Made by a program: the position numbers and the translations under genes. DNA of 64,000 nt from positions 398,944 to 462,943 of the forward strand of contig NZ_LT700212.1 of the NCBI RefSeq assembly GCF_900155435.1. Reading direction: 5' to 3'. The stretch comes from Actinomyces provencensis (GTDB lineage: Bacteria; Actinomycetota; Actinomycetes; Actinomycetales; Actinomycetaceae). Positions 47,071 to 55,253 of this stretch are shown piece by piece. The notes below the pieces were generated by a model. It saw nothing but the letters and a program-made list of their open reading frames with translations. It searched no databases and was not told where the DNA came from. The first letter of the stretch is position 1, and each line of letters starts with the position of its first letter.

Positions 47071-48752
47071 GACCCTCCACCTCCGATGAGGTCGTCGACC
47101 AGGGGCAGCGTGGTGGAGGCGTCCAGGTGCTCCAGGACCCACCGTGAGGCGGTCCGTGCCCACGTGCTGTCGGCCGGTCCGAACCGGCCGACCTCCGGGG
47201 CGTGTGCGGCCTCGAGGATGCGCCGGGCCGCCTGCTCGGGGGTCGTGACCACCCAGTCCCGGGGATAGATGTCCGAGGGCCCACCGAAGGCCGCGATCCC
47301 CGGCCAGTCGCGCACCACCGGCAGGCAGCCGGAGGCCACCCCCTCCTGCAGGGCCAGGTGGGCGCTCTCCACCAGCGAGGAGGAGAGGACCACCGAGACG
47401 TCGCGCAGGACCTCGGGGATGTCGCCACGTTGCCCCAGGGAGACCACTGAGTCCCCGAACCCCGCCACCCGCATGGTCAGGGCCTGCACCCAGGTGCGTT
47501 CCGCGGCACCGTCCCCACCCGTGGGGGCCGCACCCACCAGCAGCAGCCGCCAGGAGGGGTCCTGGGCCAGCAGGCACTCCAGCACGTCCAACGCCCAGTC
47601 GGGGTCCTTCATGGGCCGGTCCCAGCCGATGAGGGCCAGGGTGCGGGCGGCCGCGGGACGCTTGGGGAGGACGTTGCGGTGCAGGTCGACGACATTGCCG
47701 ATGACATGGACCCTGGTGCGGCGCCCGATGTCCGGCACGGAGGACTCGAGCAGCCGCCCGATGGCTCCCGAGACGACCACCAGGTCGTCGACGCCCTCCC
47801 AGTGGGTCACCTGCGGGTACATGGTGAAGGCCTCGTAGCGGTGCAGTCGCACGATGACTCGCGTGTCGGGAAGGTCTGCGGCGGAGAGCCGTGCGGCCAG
47901 CGCCCCGCCCCACTCGACCCACACGACCTCCGCCCGGCGGAGGTCGTCGCCCAGGGACTGCGGCGCTGCGGGCACGGTGCCTGTCAGCCGGTCCCCGACC
48001 GTGGCCCGCAGGGACCACCACCTCGCGTCGGCGCCCTCCGCCCGCAGGTCACGCACCCGCAGGTCGACGTCCTCCCGGGCCTCCCAGTGCCGCAGGAGCC
48101 CCGGCATGAACGTGAGGTTGGTGTCGGTGAGCACCAGGAGGCGCAGGGGTGCGTCCGCGGTGGGCGTGCGGGAGTGGGCGTGTGAACGGCCCGGGACACC
48201 GTCCGTGGTGACCTCCGCGGGCCGGGACGGCCCACGGACAGCGTCGGTGTCGATGTCGGTGTCGGTGCCCGTCCCCTGGGGCGTGGTGCGTGCCCGCAGG
48301 AGGTCCAGGACCGCATGCCCCTCCAGGAGCGCTCCGAACCCCTGCGGATCGGCGACGAGGGGCGAGGTCCGTCTCCCCTGCTGGAGGCGGGGGTGGAAGG
48401 CGAGGGTGAGGGCCTCCACCGTCGCACCCACCAGGTCCGGCGCGGAGGCAGCGCCACCCGACGCCGCGAGTCCGTTGTCCAGTTCGGACAGGAGCGCCCC
48501 CAGCGCAGCGGCCCAGCCACCTCCCGCAACCGTCGACGTCCGGGGGAGCCCCCGGTGCCCCAGGTCGAGGGTCTCGCGCAGCACGGCGGCCCGGGCCGCG
48601 GTGAGCCCGCGGGTGCCCCCGGTGAGGATCTGCGCCAGGGTACGAGCGGCCCGCGTGTGCCCACGGTTGGCCAGGACGTGGACGAGGGCCAGCGCCCTCC
48701 CACCGAGCGGGATGGTCACGGGGACCCTGCGCGCAACACCGTGTGAGGACAC
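47067..48752 (-). CDS. GT4-like glycosyltransferase with long N-terminal extension
   Basis: 561 aa. The first 190 residues are helical with repeated arginine/leucine pairs (VLANRGHTRAARTLAQIL) and then a disordered Thr/Asp segment near residue 185. The GT-B domain begins near 215 (RLLVLTDTNLTFMPGLLRHW) and has TLALIGWDRPMKDPDWALDV and SLVESAHLALQEGVASGCLP as the donor-site motif. The frame is open upstream across the opposite-strand epimerase, which is not credible coding. GTG 48752 with GAGGGGG four bases upstream is the chosen start, fed by a TAGTCT box at 48804-48799. Confidence 0.78.
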   Translation of the reverse strand: MSSHGVARRVPVTIPLGGRALALVHVLANRGHTRAARTLAQILTGGTRGLTAARAAVLRETLDLGHRGLPRTSTVAGGGWAAALGALLSELDNGLAASGGAASAPDLVGATVEALTLAFHPRLQQGRRTSPLVADPQGFGALLEGHAVLDLLRARTTPQGTGTDTDIDTDAVRGPSRPAEVTTDGVPGRSHAHSRTPTADAPLRLLVLTDTNLTFMPGLLRHWEAREDVDLRVRDLRAEGADARWWSLRATVGDRLTGTVPAAPQSLGDDLRRAEVVWVEWGGALAARLSAADLPDTRVIVRLHRYEAFTMYPQVTHWEGVDDLVVVSGAIGRLLESSVPDIGRRTRVHVIGNVVDLHRNVLPKRPAAARTLALIGWDRPMKDPDWALDVLECLLAQDPSWRLLLVGAAPTGGDGAAERTWVQALTMRVAGFGDSVVSLGQRGDIPEVLRDVSVVLSSSLVESAHLALQEGVASGCLPVVRDWPGIAAFGGPSDIYPRDWVVTTPEQAARRILEAAHAPEVGRFGPADSTWARTASRWVLEHLDASTTLPLVDDLIGGGGS

Positions 48753-48797
48753 AGTTCCCCCTCGTCGCGCCCGCTCCGGGCCTCGTTCGCCTGTCCG

Positions 48798-48809
48798 TAG
48801 ACTACCGTC
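48798..48809. promoter_or_regulatory. overlapping divergent -10 elements (bidirectional promoter)
   Basis: Plus strand TAGACT (48798-48803) with six bases to ATG 48810; minus strand TAGTCT (48804-48799) about 47 bases before GTG 48752. The two hexamers overlap by five bases in a near-palindrome. Confidence 0.55.
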
Positions 48810-49880
48810 ATGCGCATCGTCTCGGTCGTGGGTGCCCGCCCGCAGTTCGTCAAGCTCGCCCCCATCTCCCACGCCTTCGCCCGTGCCGACCTCGACCACG
48901 TCATCATCCACACGGGACAGCACTACGACCCCATGCTCTCCGACGTCTTCTTCGACGAACTCGACATCCCCTCCCCCGACATCCACCTGGGAGTCGGTTC
49001 GGGCTCCCACGGGCACCAGACGGGCGCCATGATGGCGGCCCTGGACGATGTCCTTCCGGGGCTGGAACCCGACTGGGTACTGGTCTACGGGGACACCAAC
49101 TCCACGCTGGCGGCGGCTGTGTGTGCCGCCAAGCTCCACCTGCCGCTCGCGCACCTGGAGGCGGGGCTGCGTTCCTTCGAGCGACGCATGCCCGAGGAGG
49201 TGAACCGTGTCCTCACCGACCACGCGGCCGACCTGCTGCTGGCACCCACCTCGGTCGCGGCCGCACACCTGGCCGACGAGGGCCTGTCGGGCAGGACCGT
49301 CGTGGTGGGCGACGTCATGACGGACGTGCTCATGGCGGTGCGTGACCGGATCCTGGAGCTGGGCACCCCCTCCCCGATCGCTGCGGAACTCGGCCTGGAG
49401 GACGGCTCCTACACCGTTGCCACCATCCACCGGGCGGAGAACACGGACGACCCCCGGCGTCTGGCGGCCGTGCTGGAGTCCCTGCGCCGGGTGGGCCATC
49501 CCGTGGTGCTCCTGGCCCATCCACGTCTGGTGGCCCGCTGCTCCGAGTTCGGCCTCGAACTGGGAGGAGGGGCGGTCCTCTCCCATCCCCCGGTGGGCTA
49601 CCGCGAGCTGGTGGCCTCCGTCATGCGTTCCCGTGGCGTCATCACCGACTCGGGTGGACTGCAGAAGGAGGCCTTCCTGCTGCGGATCCCCACGACCACG
49701 GTACGACCCTCCACCGAGTGGGTGGAGACCGTTGGGCTGGGATGGAACGTCCTGGCGGAACCCGGCCCCGCCCTCGTCGCTGCCGCCTCACGACCGCGGC
49801 CACAGGACACGGAGGCCACCCCCTACGGGGACGGACACGCCGCCGACCGCGTCGTGCAGGCACTCCGGCAGGACCTCTGA
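48810..49880 (+). CDS. wecB: UDP-N-acetylglucosamine 2-epimerase (non-hydrolysing)
   Basis: 356 aa. VVGARPQFVKLAPISHAF, IIHTGQHYDPMLSDVFFDEL, LVYGDTNSTLAAAVCAAKL, HLEAGLRSFERRMPEEVNR, VATIHRAENTDDP and ITDSGGLQKEAF, every hallmark of the WecB/WbpI family. The enzyme inverts C2 of UDP-GlcNAc or, as WbpI, of the diacetamido uronic acid donor. Given WbpB/E/D-like genes nearby the WbpI role is plausible; the family cannot be split by motif here. It is alone on the plus strand amid minus-strand glycosyltransferases. Confidence 0.93.
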   Translation: MRIVSVVGARPQFVKLAPISHAFARADLDHVIIHTGQHYDPMLSDVFFDELDIPSPDIHLGVGSGSHGHQTGAMMAALDDVLPGLEPDWVLVYGDTNSTLAAAVCAAKLHLPLAHLEAGLRSFERRMPEEVNRVLTDHAADLLLAPTSVAAAHLADEGLSGRTVVVGDVMTDVLMAVRDRILELGTPSPIAAELGLEDGSYTVATIHRAENTDDPRRLAAVLESLRRVGHPVVLLAHPRLVARCSEFGLELGGGAVLSHPPVGYRELVASVMRSRGVITDSGGLQKEAFLLRIPTTTVRPSTEWVETVGLGWNVLAEPGPALVAAASRPRPQDTEATPYGDGHAADRVVQALRQDL

Positions 49881-49897
49881 GCGCCCCGGGGCACGTG

Positions 49898-51103
49898 TCA
49901 GCGTGACCCCGTGAGGGCACCCAGCACGATCTCGGCCGCCCTGCGCCCGGTGGTGTCCAACGAGCGGTGCTCCAGGACCCAGGCGCGCAGGTGCCCGCGG
50001 TCCCGGGGACGATCCAGCACGTCCCGGATCGCCTCGGCCACCGCGCCCGGCTCATGGTCGGCCACGGCACCGAGGTCGGCACCGGTGATGTCCTCCACGA
50101 CAGGTCCGACCCCGGCGAAGACCACCGGTGTCCCGCAGGCCAGCGCGGCCAGCACCTTGGTGGGGTAGGCGAAGTCGTACCCCTTGCCCGGGACGACGGA
50201 CACGAGGGCGACCTCGGCCGCCGCCTGCCACCGCGCGGCTTCCACCGCCGGCCGCTGACCGATGAAGTGGATCCGGGGGTCGCCCCCGGCACGGTCCCAG
50301 ATCGAGGGAAGAGCTGTCCCCTGGCCCATGAACACCAGGTGCAGGTGCGGGTGGGTGGCCCCAAGTTCGCGGAATGCGTCGACGAAGACCCCCGCTCCCT
50401 GCCACTCCGAGGCGGTGCCGGCGTAGACGAGGAAGTGCTCGGGCATCTGCTCCGAGGATCCCGGGGGCGGTGGGGTGTCGGGGGAGGTCGCGGGGTCCTC
50501 CCGGTGGGTGCCCCCCTGCGGTGCGAAGACCTCCGTGTCGATGCCGTTGGGCACCACCCGCACATCGCGCGCACCGAGCTCCCGGACCCGCTGGGCGACC
50601 CCGTCACTGACGGCGATGACGCGGGAGGCACCTCGCAGGACGAAGCGCTCGACCATGCGCAGACCGGCCACGACCGGACGGGGCACATCCATGGACACCG
50701 CGGCGTCCGACCAGACGTCGGCGGCGTAGTGGACATAGGGCACGTGCCGCAGCGCGGCGACGACGCGCACCACGGCCCCGGTGGTGGGCGGCGGCTCGGC
50801 GACGATGACATCGGGCCGCGGGTGCATCTCCAGGAGCCGGAAGAAGAGGGGGAGGTCGAAGGACAGGTACTGCGCGTACCCGCGCAGGTAGCCGTCCCTG
50901 CCGCGCAGGGTGCGTGCCCGCAGGACCCGCAGCCCTGACTCCTCCTCGACGGATCGGGTGCCGGCAGGTCGTGACGTGAGCACGCGGACCTGGGCACCGG
51001 CCCTCCCCAGCGACCTCGCCACTGCCGTGAGCCGGAAGGCGGCGGCCGCGACCTCGGGGGCGTAGATCCGCGTGGCGATGACGACACGAGGGCGCTGGGA
51101 CAC
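49898..51103 (-). CDS. GT4 family glycosyltransferase (WbuB-like)
   Basis: 401 aa. VVIATRIYAPEVAAAAFRLT and DVIVAEPPPTTGAVVRVVAA resemble the WbuB/fucosamine-transferase branch of GT4. The C-terminal lobe has HFLVYAGTASEWQGAGVFVD and PGKGYDFAYPTKVLAALACG, with the conserved YPxKxxE-like donor loop. A proline-rich disordered insert sits near residue 215. GTG 51103 has GGAGG four bases upstream; the frame is open further but lacks domain signal. Convergent with the epimerase. Confidence 0.85.
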   Translation of the reverse strand: MSQRPRVVIATRIYAPEVAAAAFRLTAVARSLGRAGAQVRVLTSRPAGTRSVEEESGLRVLRARTLRGRDGYLRGYAQYLSFDLPLFFRLLEMHPRPDVIVAEPPPTTGAVVRVVAALRHVPYVHYAADVWSDAAVSMDVPRPVVAGLRMVERFVLRGASRVIAVSDGVAQRVRELGARDVRVVPNGIDTEVFAPQGGTHREDPATSPDTPPPPGSSEQMPEHFLVYAGTASEWQGAGVFVDAFRELGATHPHLHLVFMGQGTALPSIWDRAGGDPRIHFIGQRPAVEAARWQAAAEVALVSVVPGKGYDFAYPTKVLAALACGTPVVFAGVGPVVEDITGADLGAVADHEPGAVAEAIRDVLDRPRDRGHLRAWVLEHRSLDTTGRRAAEIVLGALTGSR

Positions 51104-51255
51104 TCTGCCTCCCGTTCTGCTGGACTGTGGTCCAAGTGTGCACCACGACGGCACCGGGAACACCGGAGCTCTCGGATGCCCAACCCCTGTGCTGTCAGGC
51201 CTCCCGGAGTCGGTCGCACCGCCGCACCGTGCCGGACGTGCGCGGGGGTGGGGAC

Positions 51256-52242
51256 TCACATCCGCATGACCTCACCCGTCCGGGCCGATTCGAGCACCGC
51301 CTCCACCACGCGCAGGGTCGACACGGCCTCGGCCATGGTCACGTGGTCCGCCCCGACCCCCAGGATCGCGTCCCTGAAGTGCTCCAGCTCCACGGCGATC
51401 GGCTCACGCTTGACCAGGGCGTAGCGGGTCATCGTCCCCTCCGACACTCCGCGGAATGCCGCGATCTGGTCCCACTGGACGGGCAGGCGACCGTTCTCGA
51501 AGAAGGTGAGGTCCCCCATCGCGGTGTCCGCGACCAGGGCGCCGTGCTCACCGGTGACGATGGTCGTGCGGTCCTTGAAGGGGGTCAGCCAGTTGACGAG
51601 GTGGTTGACCAGGACCCCGTTGGCCAGGCGTCCCGATGCGACCAGCATGTCCTCGTGCGCGCGGCCCGACCGGTACGCGGTCTGGGCGTAGACCGAGGCG
51701 TAGGTGGATCCTGACACCCACGCCGTCAGGTCGATGTCGTGGGTCGCCAGGTCCTTGACCACGCCCACGTCGGAGATGCGGGCCGGGAAGGGTGACTGAC
51801 GGCGGGTGACGATCTGGTGGATGGCGCCGAGCTGTCCGGCCGCGATCCGCCTGCGCATGTCCAGCAGGGCCGGGTTGCAGCGCTCCACGTATCCCACGGC
51901 ACCCACGAGGCCGGCCCGTTCGAAGGCCGCAGCCACGCGCTCCCCCGTGGCCACGTCGATGGCCAGGGGCTTCTCCACCAGGGTGTGCACACCCGCTCCC
52001 GCGAGCGCCAGGGCGGCCTCCTCGTGGAACGAGGTGGGCACCGCGACGATGGCCGCATCGATCCCGGCAGCGATGAGCGCCTCCACGTCGGCCAGGACCT
52101 CCAGGTCACCGGCCACCCCGAAGTGGTCACCCCCGGGATCCGCCACCGCCGCCAGTTCCAGTCCCTCGGTGGCACGGACGTTGCGCACGTGGTGGCGTCC
52201 CATGGATCCGATGCCCAGGACCCCCACCCGGATGTCCGCCAT
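51256..52242 (-). CDS. wbpB: Gfo/Idh/MocA oxidoreductase, WbpB-like
   Basis: 328 aa. NAD-binding GVLGIGSMGRHHVRNVRA, LVEKPLAIDVATGE (the EKP motif) and VKDLATHDIDLTAWVSG with the catalytic histidine. With an aminotransferase one base upstream and a hexapeptide acyltransferase beyond it, the order matches wbpB-wbpE-wbpD, where WbpB oxidises C3 of UDP-GlcNAc-uronate. WbpB itself is an inference from the trio; other 3-keto sugar oxidoreductases in this family look alike. Confidence 0.85.
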   Translation of the reverse strand: MADIRVGVLGIGSMGRHHVRNVRATEGLELAAVADPGGDHFGVAGDLEVLADVEALIAAGIDAAIVAVPTSFHEEAALALAGAGVHTLVEKPLAIDVATGERVAAAFERAGLVGAVGYVERCNPALLDMRRRIAAGQLGAIHQIVTRRQSPFPARISDVGVVKDLATHDIDLTAWVSGSTYASVYAQTAYRSGRAHEDMLVASGRLANGVLVNHLVNWLTPFKDRTTIVTGEHGALVADTAMGDLTFFENGRLPVQWDQIAAFRGVSEGTMTRYALVKREPIAVELEHFRDAILGVGADHVTMAEAVSTLRVVEAVLESARTGEVMRM

Positions 52243-52243
52243 C

Positions 52244-53347
52244 TCAGGCACCCGCCTTCGCACACGCATTGACGCCCTCGACGATGCGCTCCAGATCCGC
52301 GCTGCTGAGCGCAGGGTGGACGGGCAGGGAGAGGACCTCGCGGGCGGCGCGCTCGGTCTCGGGCAGGTCCAGGCCGGGGGCGAAGTGCTCCAGGGAGGGC
52401 AGGCGGTGGTTGGGGATGGGGTAGTACACGCCCGACCCGATCTGCCACTCCTCCCGCAGGGCCTGCTGGAAGCGGTCCCGCTCGCCTCCCTGCACGCGGA
52501 TCGTGTACTGGTGGTAGACGTGCTCGGCGCCCGCGGCCACCGGCGGCACCACGACACCCTGCAGGTGCGCGTCCAGGAAGGCGGCATTGGCACGGCGCTG
52601 CTCGGTCCACCCCGCAACCTTGCCCAGCTGCACCCGTCCGATGGCGGCGTGGATGTCGGTCATCCGGTTGTTCAGTCCCACCAGTTCATTCGCGTAGCGA
52701 CGCTCCATCCCCTGGTTGCGCAGCAGCCGCACCCGACGTGCCACCTCCGGGATGCGGGTGGTGACCATGCCGCCCTCACCCGAGGTCATGTTCTTCGTCG
52801 GGTAGAGGCTGAAGGCCCCGAAGGTGCCGAAGGTGCCGACCCTGGTCCCCCCCAGGGCGGCGCCGTGTGCCTGGGCGGCGTCCTCGAAGACGGCCAGGCC
52901 GTGGCGCTCGGCCACTGCCAGGATCCGGTCCATGGCAGCTGGGTGCCCGTAGAGGTGCACCGGCATGACGGCGCGGGTGCGCGGGGTGATGGCCGCCTCG
53001 ACGGCGTCCGGGTCCAGGCAGAAGGTCTCAGGATCGATGTCGGCGAAGACGGGGCTGGCCCCGGTGATGGCCACCGAGTTCGCGGTGGCGGCGAAGGTGA
53101 AGGAGGGGACGATCACCTCGTCCCCCACCCCGATGCCCGAAGCCAGCAACCCGAGGTGCAGCGCGGAGGTCCCGGAGTTGACGGCGACTGCCTCGGCCCC
53201 GTCGACCAGTGCCGCGGAGAACTCCTCCTCGAAGGCTGCCACCTGCGGGCCCTGGGCCACCATGCCCGAGCGCAGAACGGCGGAGACCGCGGCCACCTCC
53301 TCCTCTCCGATGAGTGGGTGGGCGGCGGGGATCAGTTCACGGGTCAT
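52244..53347 (-). CDS. wbpE: DegT/DnrJ/EryC1 aminotransferase, WbpE-like
   Basis: 367 aa PLP enzyme. AVNSGTSALHLGLLASGIGV, VIVPSFTFAATANSV, VFEDAAQAHGA, and the cofactor lysine in SLYPTKNMTSGEGGM; NNRMTDIHAAIGRVQL is a family landmark. In the Wbp pathway it aminates C3 of the keto-uronate nucleotide. The start overlaps the acyltransferase stop by four bases (ATGA) and its stop is one base from the next start, so the three proteins are translated together. Confidence 0.9.
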   Translation of the reverse strand: MTRELIPAAHPLIGEEEVAAVSAVLRSGMVAQGPQVAAFEEEFSAALVDGAEAVAVNSGTSALHLGLLASGIGVGDEVIVPSFTFAATANSVAITGASPVFADIDPETFCLDPDAVEAAITPRTRAVMPVHLYGHPAAMDRILAVAERHGLAVFEDAAQAHGAALGGTRVGTFGTFGAFSLYPTKNMTSGEGGMVTTRIPEVARRVRLLRNQGMERRYANELVGLNNRMTDIHAAIGRVQLGKVAGWTEQRRANAAFLDAHLQGVVVPPVAAGAEHVYHQYTIRVQGGERDRFQQALREEWQIGSGVYYPIPNHRLPSLEHFAPGLDLPETERAAREVLSLPVHPALSSADLERIVEGVNACAKAGA

Positions 53348-53949
53348 GCGGGATCGACTTCCTCAAGGTGGTCGGGTGTGCTCAGGCGGTACAGGGCGCC
53401 GGTGCGCGGACAGCGCAGCAGGTCGGGCTCCCCCTCGACGGGTTCCAGGCGGACACCTGCGCGCCCCACCCACCCGATGCGGCGCGCAGGGACCCCGGCG
53501 ACGAGGGCGAATGCGGGGACGTCGCGGGTGACGACGGCACCTGCGGCGACGCTGGCCCAAGCTCCGACGTGGACCGGGGCCACGCACACGGACCTGGCTC
53601 CGATCGCGGCGCCCTCGTCGATGGTGACACCGACGGGCTCCCAGTCCTGGGTGGACTTGAGCGATCCGTCGGGGTTGACGGCGCGGGGCGAGTGGTCATT
53701 GGTGAGGACCACCGCGGGGCCGATGAAGACGCCGTCGCCCAGGCGGGCGGGTTCGTAGACCAGGGCGTAGTTCTGCACCTTGCAGTGGTCACCCATCCTC
53801 ACCCCGGTGCCGATGTAGGCACCCCGCCCGATGACGCATCCCCGGCCCAGCACCGCGTCCTCGCGGACCTGGGCGAGGTGCCAGACCTGTGATCCCTCGC
53901 CGATGGTCGCACCGGCGGCGACATCGGCCGAGTCAGAAATCCGTGGCAT
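53344..53949 (-). CDS. wbpD: left-handed beta-helix N-acetyltransferase, WbpD-like
   Basis: 201 aa. Hexapeptide repeats from residue 8 (ADVAAGATIGEGSQVWHLA, AVLGRGCVIGRGAYIGTGV), the FIGPAVVLTNDHSPRAV loop typical of WbpD/WlbB, and a C-terminal cap with GVPARRIGWVGRAG. It acetylates the 3-amino group made by WbpE. ATG 53949 has GGAGG upstream, with TAGGAT at 53983-53978 as likely -10. First gene of the trio, divergent from a GT2. Confidence 0.88.
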   Translation of the reverse strand: MPRISDSADVAAGATIGEGSQVWHLAQVREDAVLGRGCVIGRGAYIGTGVRMGDHCKVQNYALVYEPARLGDGVFIGPAVVLTNDHSPRAVNPDGSLKSTQDWEPVGVTIDEGAAIGARSVCVAPVHVGAWASVAAGAVVTRDVPAFALVAGVPARRIGWVGRAGVRLEPVEGEPDLLRCPRTGALYRLSTPDHLEEVDPA

Positions 53950-53977
53950 GTGCCCTCCGATCCACACGGCTCCCGCA

Positions 53978-53983
53978 ATCCTA
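53978..53983 (-). promoter_or_regulatory. -10 of the wbpD-wbpE-wbpB operon
   Basis: Minus strand TAGGAT, about 28 bases before ATG 53949, leaving a short leader containing GGAGG. Confidence 0.4.
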
Positions 53984-54037
53984 CGATCCCGGCACCGCCC
54001 CACACCGTCTCGGTCGTGTGCGCGGCGCGCGTGATGC

Positions 54038-54050
54038 CACAATGGTGCCC
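54038..54050 (+). promoter_or_regulatory. leaderless promoter -10 of second GT2-DUF2304 pair
   Basis: CACAAT at 54038-54043 (one mismatch), seven bases, ATG 54051; favours 54051 over ATG 54042. Confidence 0.4.
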
Positions 54051-54725
54051 ATGTCGAGCAGTGACGACGTGTGGGTGGTGGTGCCCCTGCACAATGAGGC
54101 CACCGTCATCGCCGACGTCCTCACCGAGTTGCTCGGGTCCTTCCCCCACGTCCTGTGTGTGGACGACGGGTCTGCGGACGGGTCCGGGGACCTGGCGCTC
54201 GCCGCAGGCGCGGCCGTGGCCACCCACCCCCTCAACCTCGGGCAGGGCGCGGCGCTCCAGACCGGTTTCGACTACGTCCTGCGCCACACCGACGCCCGCT
54301 ACGTCCTCACCTTCGACGCCGACGGCCAGCACCGCACCACGGATGCCGAGGCCATGGTGGCCGCTGCGCGCGCCGACGACCTGGCCATCGTCTTCGGATC
54401 GCGATTCCTCGAGGGCCCCACCGAGGTCGGCCGACTCCGACGCGTCATCCTGCGCACAGCGGCACTGGTGACGCGGATGCGCACCGGGATGAAACTGACG
54501 GATGCCCACAACGGGTTGCGCCTCATCCGGCGCGATGCCCTGTCCGGGATCCACCTGGACCAGAACCGCATGGCGCACGCCACCCAGATCGTCCACCAGC
54601 TCGCGGCCACGGGAATGACCTGGAGGGAGATGCCCGTCCACATCCGCTACACCGACTACTCGCGATCGAAGGGGCAGTCCCTCCTGAACTCCGTGAACAT
54701 CCTCGTCGAGCTGGTGCTGCGCTGA
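54051..54725 (+). CDS. DPM1-like GT2 polyprenyl-phosphate glycosyltransferase (second copy)
   Basis: 224 aa. VWVVVPLHNEATVIADVLTE, VLCVDDGSADGSGDLA, LGQGAALQTGFDYVL and LTFDADGQHRTTDAEAM, the same DPM1-like signature as the gene at 34,063 but shorter and with distinct sequence. It likely makes a polyprenyl-phosphate sugar for an extracytoplasmic transferase. The stop is one base from the DUF2304 start. Confidence 0.88.
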   Translation: MSSSDDVWVVVPLHNEATVIADVLTELLGSFPHVLCVDDGSADGSGDLALAAGAAVATHPLNLGQGAALQTGFDYVLRHTDARYVLTFDADGQHRTTDAEAMVAAARADDLAIVFGSRFLEGPTEVGRLRRVILRTAALVTRMRTGMKLTDAHNGLRLIRRDALSGIHLDQNRMAHATQIVHQLAATGMTWREMPVHIRYTDYSRSKGQSLLNSVNILVELVLR

Positions 54726-54726
54726 C

Positions 54727-55188
54727 ATGGACAGCTACTGGCTGATCAAGATCGTCCTCCTGGCGGGCCTGCTGGTGGTGGCGTGGTTCCTCATGCGCCC
54801 CGTGCGCTCCCAGGGGCACCTGGCGCTACGGCGCCTCGGCATGATCCTCATGATCGTCTTCGCCATGTTCGCCGTGCTCTTCCCGGGTCTGCTCAACCGC
54901 GTCGCATGGCAGCTCGGTGTGGACCGCGGGATCAACCTGTTGGTCTATGTCCTGGTGCTGGCCTTCTTCGCACAGGTGGCGACCGCCTACAGGCGGGACT
55001 CCGCCAATGAGGCACGCCTGACGGGCCTGGCCCGGGCCATCGCCCTGGAGACGGTGCGCCTGCCCGGTCCACCTCGGCCGTCGCCGTCCCTCGGGGGCGA
55101 GGGGACCCCGGGCGTGGACGACACCCGCGGCCCCCTCGACACCGGGGACGAGGGCGACACCACCGCGCCGGGAGCCCCGCACAGCTGA
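54727..55188 (+). CDS. DUF2304 family membrane protein (second copy)
   Basis: 153 aa. Three hydrophobic helices, with RRLGMILMIVFAMFAVLFPG and VLVLAFFAQVATAYRRDS matching DUF2304, then an acidic, proline- and glycine-rich tail of about 45 residues. Immediately follows the GT2. The pairing repeats that at 33,680-34,863, supporting a functional GT2-DUF2304 unit. Confidence 0.83.
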   Translation: MDSYWLIKIVLLAGLLVVAWFLMRPVRSQGHLALRRLGMILMIVFAMFAVLFPGLLNRVAWQLGVDRGINLLVYVLVLAFFAQVATAYRRDSANEARLTGLARAIALETVRLPGPPRPSPSLGGEGTPGVDDTRGPLDTGDEGDTTAPGAPHS

Positions 55189-55239
55189 GCCACAGGCGCG
55201 CTGTGGGTGACCGGACAGGAGACATGCCGCACCGGGCGC

Positions 55240-55253
55240 TAGGATCAAGCCCA
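55240..55253 (+). promoter_or_regulatory. leaderless promoter -10 of LCP pair
   Basis: TAGGAT at 55240-55245, eight bases, ATG 55254. Confidence 0.5.

Noticed and set aside
48753-49586. N-terminal extension of the glycosyltransferase at 47,067 to 839 aa
   Set aside because: It would be antisense to the well-supported epimerase and has no domain signal.
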